Origin: Rubrivivax sp.
Lineage (GTDB): Bacteria > Pseudomonadota > Gammaproteobacteria > Burkholderiales > Burkholderiaceae_C
Length of the DNA stretch: 64,000 nucleotides
NCBI GenBank assembly: GCA_027491255.1
Contig: JAIXWM010000184.1
Location: 1-64,000, forward strand
Reading direction: 5' to 3'
A model generated the notes under the pieces. That model was not told the origin of the DNA and did not search any database. It saw only the letters and a list, made by a program, of their open reading frames with translations. The position numbers were made by a program, and so were the translations under genes. Positions 8,829 through 17,601 of this stretch are shown in pieces (within the stretch, counting starts at the first letter, position 1; every line of letters starts with the position of its first letter).

Positions 8829-9935
8829 TCAGAACCGGCGCGCCACCGCCACGGCCACGCCCGAGCCCGCCCCCACCACCACGCACCAGGCGCGAATCAG
8901 CAGGCCGGGCGGCGGGCCTGCCAGCGCTGCCGCCTCGTCGCGGTGGTGGCGCTCGTCGGTCTGGCAGTCCGTGAGCATCCGTTGCAGTTCCTCGTGTCCT
9001 GACCGGCCATGCAGGCGGTCGATCTGCTGCTGGTAATGACCGTCGACGAAGGTCTCGACGGCGGCGATGGTGGCGTAGACGATGCGCGCACCGCACAGCG
9101 CCGGCAAGGCGCCTGTGAGCCAGCCGGCCAGGCGCCAGGGCCCGAGCAGGCGGCTGTGCTGCGCGGGCGGGAGCCAGGCCTCGATGAGCGCCAGGTGGCG
9201 CTGCTCGGTGGCGAGGTGGCGCGTGGCAAAGTCGCGCAAGGCGGCGTCGCGCGCGACCGCGAGCACGCCGCGGTAGATCATCACCGCGCCGGTCTCGCCC
9301 GCGTGGTCGCTGCGCAGCTCGCCCAGCATGTCGGGCGGGATCCCGCCGGCTGCGCCCGCGCCCGCGTGTTCACGCGCGTTCACGCCGCCACCCGTACCCG
9401 CTCTGCCGTCCGCCGGAATGCCCCTGTCCGACAACGTGCGCTGGCCTGCACCGGGCGGGCCGTCTGCGCGCACGCTCGGCACCCGGTCCAGCCGCGCAGC
9501 CACCCGCTGCAACACCGGGCGCACCCGCAGGAAGCCGCGGTAGGTCCATTCCATGACCGCCGTCATCCCGGGCACCGACCCCAGCCGCGCCAGCCAGCGC
9601 CAGCCGGGCAGCGCCGCCCACAGGGCCAGGAAGGCGCGCGCGCCGCTGTCCAGCCGTCCGTCGGCATGGCGCACGTGGAAGCGCGCGCGCAGCGTGTCGG
9701 TGCTGGTGCCCGGCGGCGGCACCAGCGACGGGTCGCACACGTCGGCAAAGCACAGCGGCTGCGCCGCACCCAGCCCCCGGTACAGCGCGATCTCGCGCCG
9801 GCACAAGGGGCAGCTGCCGTCGTACAGCACGGTGAGCACCGGCGCCGGTGGCGTCACAGGGATGGCGGGCGCCTGCACGGGGGTTGGCAAAGGGTGGGGG
9901 TCGTGGGTTGCAGCCATGAAGACGGATCGTGCCAT
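8829..9935 (-). CDS. coq7: Fusion of a DCC thiol-disulfide domain and COQ7 demethoxyubiquinone hydroxylase
   Basis: A 368-residue protein with two parts in one uninterrupted frame. Residues 33-150 match the DCC (DUF393) family: VLYDGSCPLCRRE with a CPLC pair at 42-45. After a low-complexity linker (150-200) comes a COQ7-type di-iron domain with all six ligands: E214 (HAGE), E244 and H247 (EQRH), E294 (VETF), E328 and H331 (DERHH). COQ7 hydroxylates demethoxyubiquinone late in ubiquinone synthesis at the inner membrane. The start is uncertain; ATG 9917 is an alternative. The order DCC then COQ7 is unusual, since COQ7 is normally a stand-alone protein of about 200 residues. Confidence 0.85.
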   Translation of the reverse strand: MARSVFMAATHDPHPLPTPVQAPAIPVTPPAPVLTVLYDGSCPLCRREIALYRGLGAAQPLCFADVCDPSLVPPPGTSTDTLRARFHVRHADGRLDSGARAFLALWAALPGWRWLARLGSVPGMTAVMEWTYRGFLRVRPVLQRVAARLDRVPSVRADGPPGAGQRTLSDRGIPADGRAGTGGGVNAREHAGAGAAGGIPPDMLGELRSDHAGETGAVMIYRGVLAVARDAALRDFATRHLATEQRHLALIEAWLPPAQHSRLLGPWRLAGWLTGALPALCGARIVYATIAAVETFVDGHYQQQIDRLHGRSGHEELQRMLTDCQTDERHHRDEAAALAGPPPGLLIRAWCVVVGAGSGVAVAVARRF

Positions 9936-10029
9936 GCGGCCCGCGATGCTGGCGTCCCCGACGGCAAACCTGCGCCGGGCAGGGGCCAAAGCCGGGCCTG
10001 CAGCGCAGAGTGCCGGTTTGTGCTGTTTG

Positions 10030-11442
10030 TCAGTACCGGCCCGCGATTCCTGCCAGGCGCAGATACAGGTGCGCCATGCCGGCCACCAGCCTGCGCGAGG
10101 CCCAGCCGCGCAGGCCCGGGCGCAGGCGCGGTGAGGTGACCTGTGCCGACGCGCCGAAAGCCGCGTCCAGTCGTGCCTGCAGTTCGGCGGCCACTTCGGG
10201 ATCGAGCACGACGACGTTGGCCTCCAGGTTCTGCAGCAGCGACAGCGGGTCGATGTTGGAACTTCCCACCGTGACCCAGTGGCCGTCGACCACCGCCACC
10301 TTGGCGTGCAGGAAGGCGGGGGTGTACTCGTGGATGGCGACGCCGCTGGCCAGCAGCTCGTCGTAGAGCACGCGCGCGGCCAACCCGGCAATGCGGTAGT
10401 CGATGCGGCCCTGCATCAGCAAGCGGACCCGCACGCCGCGTTCAGCAGCACGGCGCAGGGCGCGCCGGAACAGGCGGCCGGGATAGAAGTACGAGCAGGC
10501 GATGTCGATGCGCTCGCGCGCGCCGACGATGGCCTCGACGTAGGCGCGCTCGATCGCCCGGCGCTGGGTGAAGTTGTCGCGCACGACAAGAGCGGCGCGC
10601 ACCGGTGGCAGATCCGCCAGCGCGCGCAGCGCCTCGGCGCGGCCGGCCCCTCGAGGGCCGACCACGACATCGCGCAGCCAGCCCAGGGCGCGCTGCACGC
10701 GTCGGCCCTCGCCCTGCGGTCGCGCGCGCAGGTCGCGCATGAGCTGCAGCGCGCTCTGCACCGGTTCGGCGCTGCGCGCGAGCAGCTGCGCCTCTTCGCG
10801 CCAGCCGCGGCGCGCCACCATGGCGCGCGTCCACAGCGCCTGGGCGAGATGCTGCACGTCCTGCGCTGCCGGGCCCTCGACGCCGATGGCGAAGTCCAGG
10901 CGTGGGGCCTCGCTCCAGCCGTGCTGGATGTCGAAGCGGTCGTCGATGACGTTGATGCCGCCGACGAAGGCCTGCGCGCCGTCGACGGCGAACAGCTTCT
11001 GGTGCATGCGCCGCAGCTGGGCCGGCTGCAGCCAGGCCCACCAGCGCTCGAAGGGGCGGAAGACCTCCAGGCGCACCCCGCTGCCGGCGAACCAGCGGCG
11101 CAGCACGGCAATACGGCCATTGCTGCCGAAGCCGTCGACGACGACGCTGACCTGAACTCCGCGCGCCGCCGTGGCGATCAGGGTGTCGGCCATGCGTCGG
11201 CCGGCCGGGTCGTCGCAGAAGATGTAGGTGGCCAGCCAGACCTCGGTGCGCGCTGCCGCCAGCGCCTGCTCCATGGCCGGGAAGAGCTCGTCGCCGCCAC
11301 TGAACAGGCGCACGCGGTGCCCGCCCTGGAAACGCGAGGACAACCGGCCGAGGGCTCCTTGCGGCAGCCGGACCGAAGGCACGGCGTCCGACGCCAGAGC
11401 GGTCGGATCGGGGTCGCGGGGCGGTGGCGGGACAGCCTGCAT
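10030..11442 (-). CDS. clsB: Phospholipase D-family cardiolipin synthase
   Basis: A 470-residue protein with two HKD motifs: HQKLFAVD (H147, K149, D154) followed by GGIN, and HAKVAVVD (H379, K381, D386) followed by GSSN. These make the two halves of the phospholipase D active site that joins phosphatidyl groups to form cardiolipin. There is no N-terminal membrane pair as in ClsA, so it fits the ClsB type. The start lies 20 bases after the stop of the upstream endonuclease-family gene, with which it is likely co-transcribed. The same two-gene order is common in Burkholderiales and in enterics. Confidence 0.88.
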   Translation of the reverse strand: MQAVPPPPRDPDPTALASDAVPSVRLPQGALGRLSSRFQGGHRVRLFSGGDELFPAMEQALAAARTEVWLATYIFCDDPAGRRMADTLIATAARGVQVSVVVDGFGSNGRIAVLRRWFAGSGVRLEVFRPFERWWAWLQPAQLRRMHQKLFAVDGAQAFVGGINVIDDRFDIQHGWSEAPRLDFAIGVEGPAAQDVQHLAQALWTRAMVARRGWREEAQLLARSAEPVQSALQLMRDLRARPQGEGRRVQRALGWLRDVVVGPRGAGRAEALRALADLPPVRAALVVRDNFTQRRAIERAYVEAIVGARERIDIACSYFYPGRLFRRALRRAAERGVRVRLLMQGRIDYRIAGLAARVLYDELLASGVAIHEYTPAFLHAKVAVVDGHWVTVGSSNIDPLSLLQNLEANVVVLDPEVAAELQARLDAAFGASAQVTSPRLRPGLRGWASRRLVAGMAHLYLRLAGIAGRY

Positions 11443-11462
11443 CGCAGCCTGGCGCGCATTTC

Positions 11463-12395
11463 TCAGGACAGGCCCAGTTCCACCAGCAAGGGCAGGTGGT
11501 CTGACCAGCGAGCCCAGGACGCCCCACGCGGCACGTGTGCAGCCAGGCAGCGCATGCCGCGCACGTAGACGCGGTCGAGCGCGAACACCGGCGCGATGGC
11601 CGGGAAGGTGGGCGTCGGGGCGGGCAGCAGCGGGCGTGGGTCCATGGCGCGCGCCAGGCCGAGGCTGCGCATGGGCGCGTCGAGCTTTTCTGCCCAGTCG
11701 TTGAAGTCGCCGGCCACCAGCAGCGGCTCTCCGGCCGGCACTTCGGTCTCGAGGTAGCGCGCCAGGCGCTGCACCTGGCGTACGCGGCTGGCGTGCACGA
11801 GCCCGAAGTGCGCCACCACCGCGTGCACGCGTCGGCCGGCCCACTGCACCGGCACGTGCAGCAGACCGCGCTGCTCGAAGCGGTGGTCGCTGACGTCGTG
11901 GTGGCCGACATCCCCTATCGGCCACCGGCTCAGGAGCGCGTTGCCGTGCTCGCCGTGGCGTGTGACGGCGTTGGTGCGGTAAGCCACCGCGTACCCCTCG
12001 GGTGCGAGGAAATCCGCTTGCCCGCCCTCGGGCCAGCCCGGGCCCACGCCCTGGAAGCGGCGCGCGTCGCGGTGGTGGAACAGCCGCACCTCCTGCAGGC
12101 ACACAAGGTCGGCGTCGAAGGCCTCCACCGCCTGCCCGAGGTTGTGGATCTCCAGCCGCTTGCGCGGGCCCACCCCGCGCACGCCCTTGTGGATGTTGTA
12201 CGTGGCCACGCGCAGCACGGCGGTGGCGGCGTCCGGCGCCGCGCGCGGCATCAGGGCGCGCGACAGGCGCAGCCCCTGCGTGCCCCCGCGGTGGCCGCCG
12301 TGCAGCGATTTCAGGACGATGGGCCGGGGAGAGACCGCCGGCTCCATGGTGTGATCGGGTGGATCCTGTGGCGGTGGGAAGGTGTCGACAGGCAT
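11463..12395 (-). CDS. Endonuclease/exonuclease/phosphatase family protein
   Basis: A 310-residue protein of the DNase I-like fold. It shows the family motifs in order: ATYNIHKG, LVCLQEVRL (metal-binding Glu), VVAHFGLVH, LLVAGDFNDW and the terminal SDHLP with the catalytic Asp-His. Members cleave phosphodiesters in nucleic acids or phospholipid head groups. The partner cardiolipin synthase downstream suggests membrane lipid work, but that is inference. The start is uncertain: 12395 sits 13 bases after the nudB stop, and in-frame ATGs at 12347 and 12251 would also keep the domain, which only begins at about residue 63. Confidence 0.82.
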   Translation of the reverse strand: MPVDTFPPPQDPPDHTMEPAVSPRPIVLKSLHGGHRGGTQGLRLSRALMPRAAPDAATAVLRVATYNIHKGVRGVGPRKRLEIHNLGQAVEAFDADLVCLQEVRLFHHRDARRFQGVGPGWPEGGQADFLAPEGYAVAYRTNAVTRHGEHGNALLSRWPIGDVGHHDVSDHRFEQRGLLHVPVQWAGRRVHAVVAHFGLVHASRVRQVQRLARYLETEVPAGEPLLVAGDFNDWAEKLDAPMRSLGLARAMDPRPLLPAPTPTFPAIAPVFALDRVYVRGMRCLAAHVPRGASWARWSDHLPLLVELGLS

Positions 12396-12408
12396 GGCCT
12401 GCCGCAGG

Positions 12409-12879
12409 CTACACGAAACGGGGCAACTGCAGGATCGCCTCGGCATTGCTGGGCGAGAAACAGCGGTCGGCCGCCTCGCGCCAGGGAAGCCAGACGTGCT
12501 GCAGGTGCTCGCGCGGATTCAGCGTCACGACAGTTCCGGGCGGCACGCGCAGCCCGAACACATGCTCGGTGTTGTGTGTCACGCCCGGGGCGTAACGGTG
12601 CCGCCAGACGGGGTAGATCTCATAGACGTTGCGCAAGGCCCAGTCACGCAGGCATTCCTGCGGCACCGCTGCCGAGCCGACGTCGATGCCCGTCTCCTCG
12701 GCCACCTCGCGTGCGGCCGTCTCCCGCAGCGGCTCGTCGAGCCTGTCCTTCGAGCCCGTGACGCTTTGCCAGTAGCCCGGCTTGTCGGCGCGCTCGATCA
12801 GCAAGACGTCCAGCGCCGCCGTGTGGATGACCACCAGCACCGACTCGGGGATCTTCGGTGGGCGCGGGGTGTGGGTCAT
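12409..12879 (-). CDS. nudB: Dihydroneopterin triphosphate diphosphatase
   Basis: A 156-residue Nudix hydrolase. The Nudix box runs from TGSKDRLDEP through REVAEETGI (about 40-66), with one extra residue in the first spacer. NudB removes pyrophosphate from dihydroneopterin triphosphate in folate synthesis. The assignment rests on the whole sequence (WALRNVYEIYPVWRHRY, NTEHVFGL) and on its place just after aspS, the same neighbour as in E. coli. It reads in the same direction as aspS with 57 bases between. Confidence 0.88.
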   Translation of the reverse strand: MTHTPRPPKIPESVLVVIHTAALDVLLIERADKPGYWQSVTGSKDRLDEPLRETAAREVAEETGIDVGSAAVPQECLRDWALRNVYEIYPVWRHRYAPGVTHNTEHVFGLRVPPGTVVTLNPREHLQHVWLPWREAADRCFSPSNAEAILQLPRFV

Positions 12880-12936
12880 GGCGTTCGCGTCGTCACGGGG
12901 AGCGACGGCGGACCGGGCCCGGGGCCGTGCCGCCGC

Positions 12937-14724
12937 TCAGGCCGGCTGCGGGTTGCGCAGCCGGATGTGCAGCTCGCGCAGCTGGCCCTCGTCGACATGG
13001 CTCGGGGCGCCGGTCAGCAGGCACTGCGCGCGCTGGGTCTTCGGGAAGGCGATGACGTCGCGGATCGAGTCGGCCCCGGCCATGAGCGTGGCGATGCGGT
13101 CCAGGCCGAAGGCCAGGCCGCCATGCGGCGGCGCGCCGTACTGCAGCGCGTCGAGCAGGAAGCCGAACTTGACCTTGGCGTCCTCGGGCGAGATCTTCAG
13201 CGCGTCGAAGACCTTGCGCTGCACCTCGGCGCGGTGGATACGCACCGAGCCGCCGCCGATCTCCCAGCCGTTGAGCACCATGTCGTAGGCCTTGGCCAGG
13301 CAGGCGCCGGGGTCGGTGTCCATCAGGTTCTCGTGGCCGTCCTTCGGGCTCGTGAAGGGGTGGTGCACGGCGGTCCAGCGCGTGCCCTCCTCGTCGTACT
13401 CGAACATCGGGAAGTCCACCACCCACAACGGGGCCCAGCGGTCCTCGAACAGGCCGTGCGAGCGGCCGAACTCGCTGTGACCGATCTTCACGCGCAGCGC
13501 GCCGATGGCGTCGTTGACGACCTTGGCCTTGTCGGCACCGAAGAAGACCAGGTCGCCGTTGCGCGCGCCGGTTCGGGCGATCACCTGCTCGATCGCGCTG
13601 TCGTGCAGGTTCTTCACGATCGGGCTCTGCAGGCCGTCGCGGCCCTTGCCTGCGTCGTTGACCTTGATCCAGGCCAGGCCCTTGGCGCCGTAGATCTTGA
13701 CGAACTCCGTGTAGGCGTCGATCTCGCCGCGGCTCATCTCGCCGCCCCCGGGGACGCGCAGCGCCACGACGCGCCCGCCGGGCGCGTTGGCCGGCCCGGA
13801 GAAGACCTTGAAGTCCACGTCCTTCATCACCGAGGTGAGCTCGGTGAACTCGAGCTTGACGCGCAGGTCGGGCTTGTCCGAGCCGTAGCGCGCCATCGCC
13901 TCGGCGTAGGTGATCACGGGGTAGACCGGCAACTCCAGGCCCAGTGCCTTGCGGAAGACGGTGCGGATCATGGCCTCGGTGATGGCGCGGATCTCGTCCT
14001 CGCCGAGGAAGGAGGTCTCGATGTCGATCTGCGTGAACTCGGGCTGGCGGTCGGCGCGCAGGTCCTCGTCGCGGAAGCACTTGGTGATCTGGTAATAGCG
14101 GTCGAAGCCGGCCACCATCAGCAACTGCTTGAACAGCTGCGGGCTTTGCGGCAGCGCGAAGAAGGTGCCGTCGTGCACGCGGCTGGGCACGAGGTAGTCG
14201 CGCGCGCCTTCAGGCGTGCTCTTGGTGAGCATCGGCGTCTCGACATCGACGAAGCCCTGCTCGTCGAGGAACTTGCGCACCTCGATGGCCACGCGGTAGC
14301 GCAGCATCAGGTTCTTCTGCATCGCCGGGCGCCGCAGGTCGAGGACTCGGTGCGTGAGGCGCACCGTCTCCGACAGATTGTCGTCATCGAGCTGGAAGGG
14401 CGGCGTCACGCTCGGGTTCAGCACCTCGAGCTCGTGGCACAGCACCTCGACCTTGCCGCTGGTCAGGTTGGCGTTCTCGGTGCCCGCCGGGCGCGGGCGC
14501 ACCTTGCCGACGACCTTCAGGCAGAACTCGTTGCGCACCCCCTCGGCGGTGCGGAACATGTCGGGGCGGTCAGGGTCGCAGACCACCTGCACCATGCCTT
14601 CGCGGTCGCGCAGGTCGACGAAGATGACGCCGCCGTGGTCGCGGCGACGGTGGGCCCAGCCCATCAGCGTGACGGTCTGGCCGAGCAGGGCCTCGCTGAC
14701 GAGGCCGCAGTAGGTGGTTCTCAT
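12937..14724 (-). CDS. aspS: Aspartyl-tRNA synthetase
   Basis: A 595-residue class IIb synthetase that charges tRNA-Asp. It has an N-terminal anticodon-binding OB fold (about 1-105), class II motif 2 (CFRDEDLRADRQPEFTQ), the bacterial GAD insertion in the middle, and motif 3 (GLAFGLDRI) near 530. The length is normal for the bacterial type. The ATG at 14724 overlaps the stop of the DUF502 gene by 4 bases. The much longer open frame upstream is not part of it. If the genome lacks gatCAB this would be a discriminating enzyme; the window does not show that. Confidence 0.97.
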   Translation of the reverse strand: MRTTYCGLVSEALLGQTVTLMGWAHRRRDHGGVIFVDLRDREGMVQVVCDPDRPDMFRTAEGVRNEFCLKVVGKVRPRPAGTENANLTSGKVEVLCHELEVLNPSVTPPFQLDDDNLSETVRLTHRVLDLRRPAMQKNLMLRYRVAIEVRKFLDEQGFVDVETPMLTKSTPEGARDYLVPSRVHDGTFFALPQSPQLFKQLLMVAGFDRYYQITKCFRDEDLRADRQPEFTQIDIETSFLGEDEIRAITEAMIRTVFRKALGLELPVYPVITYAEAMARYGSDKPDLRVKLEFTELTSVMKDVDFKVFSGPANAPGGRVVALRVPGGGEMSRGEIDAYTEFVKIYGAKGLAWIKVNDAGKGRDGLQSPIVKNLHDSAIEQVIARTGARNGDLVFFGADKAKVVNDAIGALRVKIGHSEFGRSHGLFEDRWAPLWVVDFPMFEYDEEGTRWTAVHHPFTSPKDGHENLMDTDPGACLAKAYDMVLNGWEIGGGSVRIHRAEVQRKVFDALKISPEDAKVKFGFLLDALQYGAPPHGGLAFGLDRIATLMAGADSIRDVIAFPKTQRAQCLLTGAPSHVDEGQLRELHIRLRNPQPA

Positions 14725-15374
14725 GGCTGTCGTTCGGTCGGGTTGGGGGCCGGCAGGCCGGCATGGGGCGGGGCGACCACGCCCATCGAGATGATGTACT
14801 TCAAGGCCTGGTCCACGCTCATCTCGAGTTCGATGACCTCGGCGCGCGGCACCATCAGGAAGAAGCCCGAGGTCGGGTTCGGGGTCGTCGGCACGTACAG
14901 GCTGAGGTAGTCGCCGCGCAGGTGGCTGGCGACTTCGCCCCCGGGCCGGCCGGTGACGAAGGCCAGCGTCCACGAGCCGTGGCGCGGGTACTGGACCAGC
15001 ACCGCCTCGCGGAAGGCGTTCCCGCTGCTCGAGAACAGCGTGTCCGAGACCTGCTTGACCGAGTTGTAGATCGACTTGAAGATCGGGATGCGGGTCAGGA
15101 CGGCATGCCACCAACCGCCGAACCACTGCCCGACGACGTTGGTGACGAACACCCCCGTCAGCAGCATCAGCAGCGCCAGCACCACGACGCCCAGCCCGGG
15201 CACGTGGCGCATCTGCTCGATGAGGGAGTGCGTGGCAGGCGGCAACACCGCCTGACTGAAGCCCAGCAGCATCACGAACAGGCTGTCCATGGCGCCGAGC
15301 AGCCAGGTGATGACCCAGATGGTCACGCCGATCGGCAGCCAGGCCAGCAAGCCGGCGATCAGGTATTTCTTCAT
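14721..15374 (-). CDS. DUF502 family membrane protein
   Basis: A 217-residue inner-membrane protein starting MKKYLIAGLLAWLPIG. It has two strong hydrophobic stretches (about 5-27 and 60-85), followed by the family's conserved soluble part (RIPIFKSIYNSVKQ, YPRHGSWTLAFVTG, YVPTTPNPTSGFF). The function is unknown; plant relatives have been tied to membrane trafficking. The family usually sits just before aspS in betaproteobacteria, as here, with an ATGA overlap. Confidence 0.9.
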   Translation of the reverse strand: MKKYLIAGLLAWLPIGVTIWVITWLLGAMDSLFVMLLGFSQAVLPPATHSLIEQMRHVPGLGVVVLALLMLLTGVFVTNVVGQWFGGWWHAVLTRIPIFKSIYNSVKQVSDTLFSSSGNAFREAVLVQYPRHGSWTLAFVTGRPGGEVASHLRGDYLSLYVPTTPNPTSGFFLMVPRAEVIELEMSVDQALKYIISMGVVAPPHAGLPAPNPTERQP

Positions 15375-15434
15375 CGGGGTCCGTGTGTGGGGTGGCGGGC
15401 GGGCCGGCGGGGCGCGCTGCTCGCGCTGCCCTCC

Positions 15435-15785
15435 TCAGGCAGAGGGCGCGGTGGGAGCGGGCGCCGGGGCCGGGGCTGCAGCCCCGGCCGGCTTGGCCGA
15501 CGTGTCCGCCGCTGGGGCGGGCTTGCTTTCGGCCGCACTGCCGGCGCTGTCGGCCGGCTTGTCCGCGGCCGGAGCCGAACTGGGCTTGTCCTTGTTCGTG
15601 CCGCCGTCTCGGAAGTCGGTGACGTACCAGCCCGAACCCTTGAGCTGGAAGCCGGCGGCGGTGACCTGCTTGGCGTAGGCGCTGGCACCGCAGGCGGGGC
15701 ACACCGTCAACGGAGGATCGGACATTTTCTGCAGCGCGTCCTGACGGTGTCCGCAGGACTCGCACTTGTAGGCGTAGATCGGCAT
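15435..15785 (-). CDS. FmdB-family zinc ribbon protein
   Basis: A 116-residue protein. The first 45 residues are a zinc ribbon with pairs C8/C11 and C29/C32 (CESC and CPAC), typical of FmdB putative regulators. Residues 45-65 are the conserved GFQLKGSGWYVTDFR. The last 50 residues are an Ala/Pro/Lys-rich low-complexity tail. The family's role is unknown; members have been proposed as regulatory or assembly proteins. It precedes the DUF502-aspS genes by 60 bases on the same strand and is probably the first gene of that unit. Confidence 0.88.
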   Translation of the reverse strand: MPIYAYKCESCGHRQDALQKMSDPPLTVCPACGASAYAKQVTAAGFQLKGSGWYVTDFRDGGTNKDKPSSAPAADKPADSAGSAAESKPAPAADTSAKPAGAAAPAPAPAPTAPSA

Positions 15786-16025
15786 GGGGGCACGAAAGGA
15801 GAGCGGGAGGAACACGCCAGCGGCCTGCCATGCAGACATGACGTGGCGCACAAGCACCGAACACGAAACCGGCCATTATATTCAGCCGTTCCGGATCAGG
15901 CCGCTTCGGTCGGGCGCTCGCGAGGTCCGGTCAGATCGGTGCCACGATCGGCTTGCGCCGGCCGGCGTGGGGGCGGGGAGGGCGTGCTGCGAACAATCCG
16001 CCTGCAATCTGGCACCATCGGGGCC

Positions 16026-16817
16026 ATGAATTCATCTCACCTGCCCGAACTTCCGCTGCGGCCCGATCGCGCCGCCCATGTGCACGCCCGCACTGCCCTG
16101 GCGCGTGGGCTGTCGGCGACCCTGCTCGTGGCGGCGGCCTGCATGCCGGCGGCAGCGCAGGAGGCGGTCATCCGCAAGAACCTGGCCGAGCGCCTGCCCA
16201 ACCTGCCGAAGATCGAAGAGGTGACCCGCTCTCCCGTTCCGGGCTGGTGGGAGGTGCGGGCGGGCAGCGACATCTTCTACACCGACGAGCAGGGGCAGTA
16301 CGTCTTCACCGGCGAGCTGCTCGACACCGCCCGGCGCGTCAACCTGACGCGTGAGCGTATCGACAAGCTGACCGCGTTCGACGTTCCCAAGCTGCCGCTG
16401 AAGGACGCGATCACGATCCGCCAAGGCAACGGCGCGCGCAAGCTCATTGTCTTCGCGGACCCGAACTGCGGCTACTGCAAGCGCTTCGAACGCGACTTGA
16501 TGGGGCTGAAGAACGTCACGATCCACACCTTCCTGTTGCCTATCCTGGGTCCCGACTCGACGGCGAAGTCCCGCAACATCTGGTGCGCGCGCGACCCGGC
16601 CAAGGCCTGGCGCGACTGGATGGTGTCCGGCACACAGGCGCCTGCGGCGCCTGCCCAGTGCGACACCGGCGCGCTCGAGCGCAACATGGAACTCGGACGC
16701 CGCCACCGTGTCCAGGGAACGCCAGCGGTGGTGTTCGAAGACGGTTCGCGCGCGCCGGGCGCCATTCCGGTGGACGAGGTCGAGCGGCGCCTGGTGGCCG
16801 CTGCCGGCAAGAACTGA
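16026..16817 (+). CDS. DsbC/DsbG-like periplasmic disulfide isomerase
   Basis: A 263-residue protein. A signal peptide at about 20-45 ends AAAQ. A DsbC-type dimerisation region (about 46-125) is followed by a thioredoxin-like domain with the active-site pair FADPNCGYC (C148, C151) and the cis-Pro loop GTPAVVF near 235. DsbC-type CGYC proteins rearrange wrong disulfides in exported proteins and are kept reduced by DsbD. The N-terminal extension before the hydrophobic core is longer than usual (about 22 residues). The stop overlaps the next gene's ATG (TGATG). Confidence 0.9.
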   Translation: MNSSHLPELPLRPDRAAHVHARTALARGLSATLLVAAACMPAAAQEAVIRKNLAERLPNLPKIEEVTRSPVPGWWEVRAGSDIFYTDEQGQYVFTGELLDTARRVNLTRERIDKLTAFDVPKLPLKDAITIRQGNGARKLIVFADPNCGYCKRFERDLMGLKNVTIHTFLLPILGPDSTAKSRNIWCARDPAKAWRDWMVSGTQAPAAPAQCDTGALERNMELGRRHRVQGTPAVVFEDGSRAPGAIPVDEVERRLVAAAGKN

Positions 16818-17254
16818 TGACGCGCCCGGGCGACACCCTGCCCAACGCGGCCCGGCACCTGGGCCATGCCGGGCTGCTGCCCTTCGTCGCCGGGGCGGTG
16901 CTGGCGCACCTGGTCTGGCCGGACGTGCATCCCTACGTCATTCACGCGCTGGCGGCGTATGCCGCCACCATCGTGGCTTTCCTTGGCGGAGTGCACTGGG
17001 GGGTGGCGTTCACCCAGGACCAGCCGAGACCGCTGCTGTTCGCCTGGGGCGTCTTCCCCTCGCTCGTGGCCTGGGTGGCCGTGGTCATGCCGCCGGCTGC
17101 GGGCCTGGTCGTCCTCGGCTTGGCGCTGGTGCTGTGCTACCTGGTCGATCGCCGTCTCTACGTGGCGCAGGGCATCGGCCGTTGGCTCGGGCTGCGCTGG
17201 CGCCTGACCGTGGTTGCATCCTTCAGCTGTTTCCTTGCAGCCGCAGGGGCCTGA
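16817..17254 (+). CDS. DUF3429 family integral membrane protein
   Basis: A 145-residue protein made almost wholly of four to five membrane helices, with the family's conserved FLGGVHWGVAF between helices 2 and 3. The function is not known. It shares one base with the stop of the DsbC-like gene, so it is translationally coupled to it. Repeat copy A starts 9 bases after its stop. Confidence 0.85.
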   Translation: MTRPGDTLPNAARHLGHAGLLPFVAGAVLAHLVWPDVHPYVIHALAAYAATIVAFLGGVHWGVAFTQDQPRPLLFAWGVFPSLVAWVAVVMPPAAGLVVLGLALVLCYLVDRRLYVAQGIGRWLGLRWRLTVVASFSCFLAAAGA

Positions 17255-17601
17255 GAGATGGAGAGCCTGCCCCCATGCCCGCCATGCGCACCGCGACATC
17301 CTGGCTTGTCGTTGTCGGTCCTCGCCGCGGCCTGAGCCATGGCGCCGGCTCGCGCCGGGATGCGGGCCGCTTTGACAGGCCTGTCGGGCGCGGCGGAAAG
17401 GCGCTCGGGCGTTGAGACGGCGCATAGGCGTTCGGGGACGCGGATGTCCAGGATGACCGACACACCCCGCGGTGGCCGTGCTGTCGATGGCGAAGGCCAC
17501 GGCGCTGTGCCCGCTCCGCCCGAGTCGCGGTGGGCGGATGCCACGGCGGATTGGGCGCGCACGCGGCTTGGCCGGTCCGGCGCGCGCCCGGACGTCACGG
17601 C
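17255..17601. other. 347-bp gene-free gap holding repeat copy A
   Basis: No convincing gene. The first half is copy A of the 154-bp intercistronic repeat (17263-17416). The rest is GC-rich sequence before the DUF3108 start. A short plus frame (17339-17605) ends with an ATGA overlap onto that start, but it begins inside the repeat and has no recognisable protein text. Confidence 0.6.
17263..17416 (+). repeat. Intercistronic 154-bp repeat, copy A
   Basis: This copy aligns with 26571-26724 and 63433-63587 from end to end with almost no length change. Shared blocks include GAGCCTG, CCCCATGCCCGCC, a GTCG block in the middle, and CGGCG then TTGAG at the right end. It is the most diverged of the three. 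It starts 9 bases after the DUF3429 stop and reads in the same direction as both flanking genes. Confidence 0.6.

Noticed and set aside
12382..14910. 842-codon open frame on the plus strand
   Set aside because: It runs opposite to nudB and aspS, has no recognisable domain, and is the usual reverse-strand open frame of a GC-rich gene.
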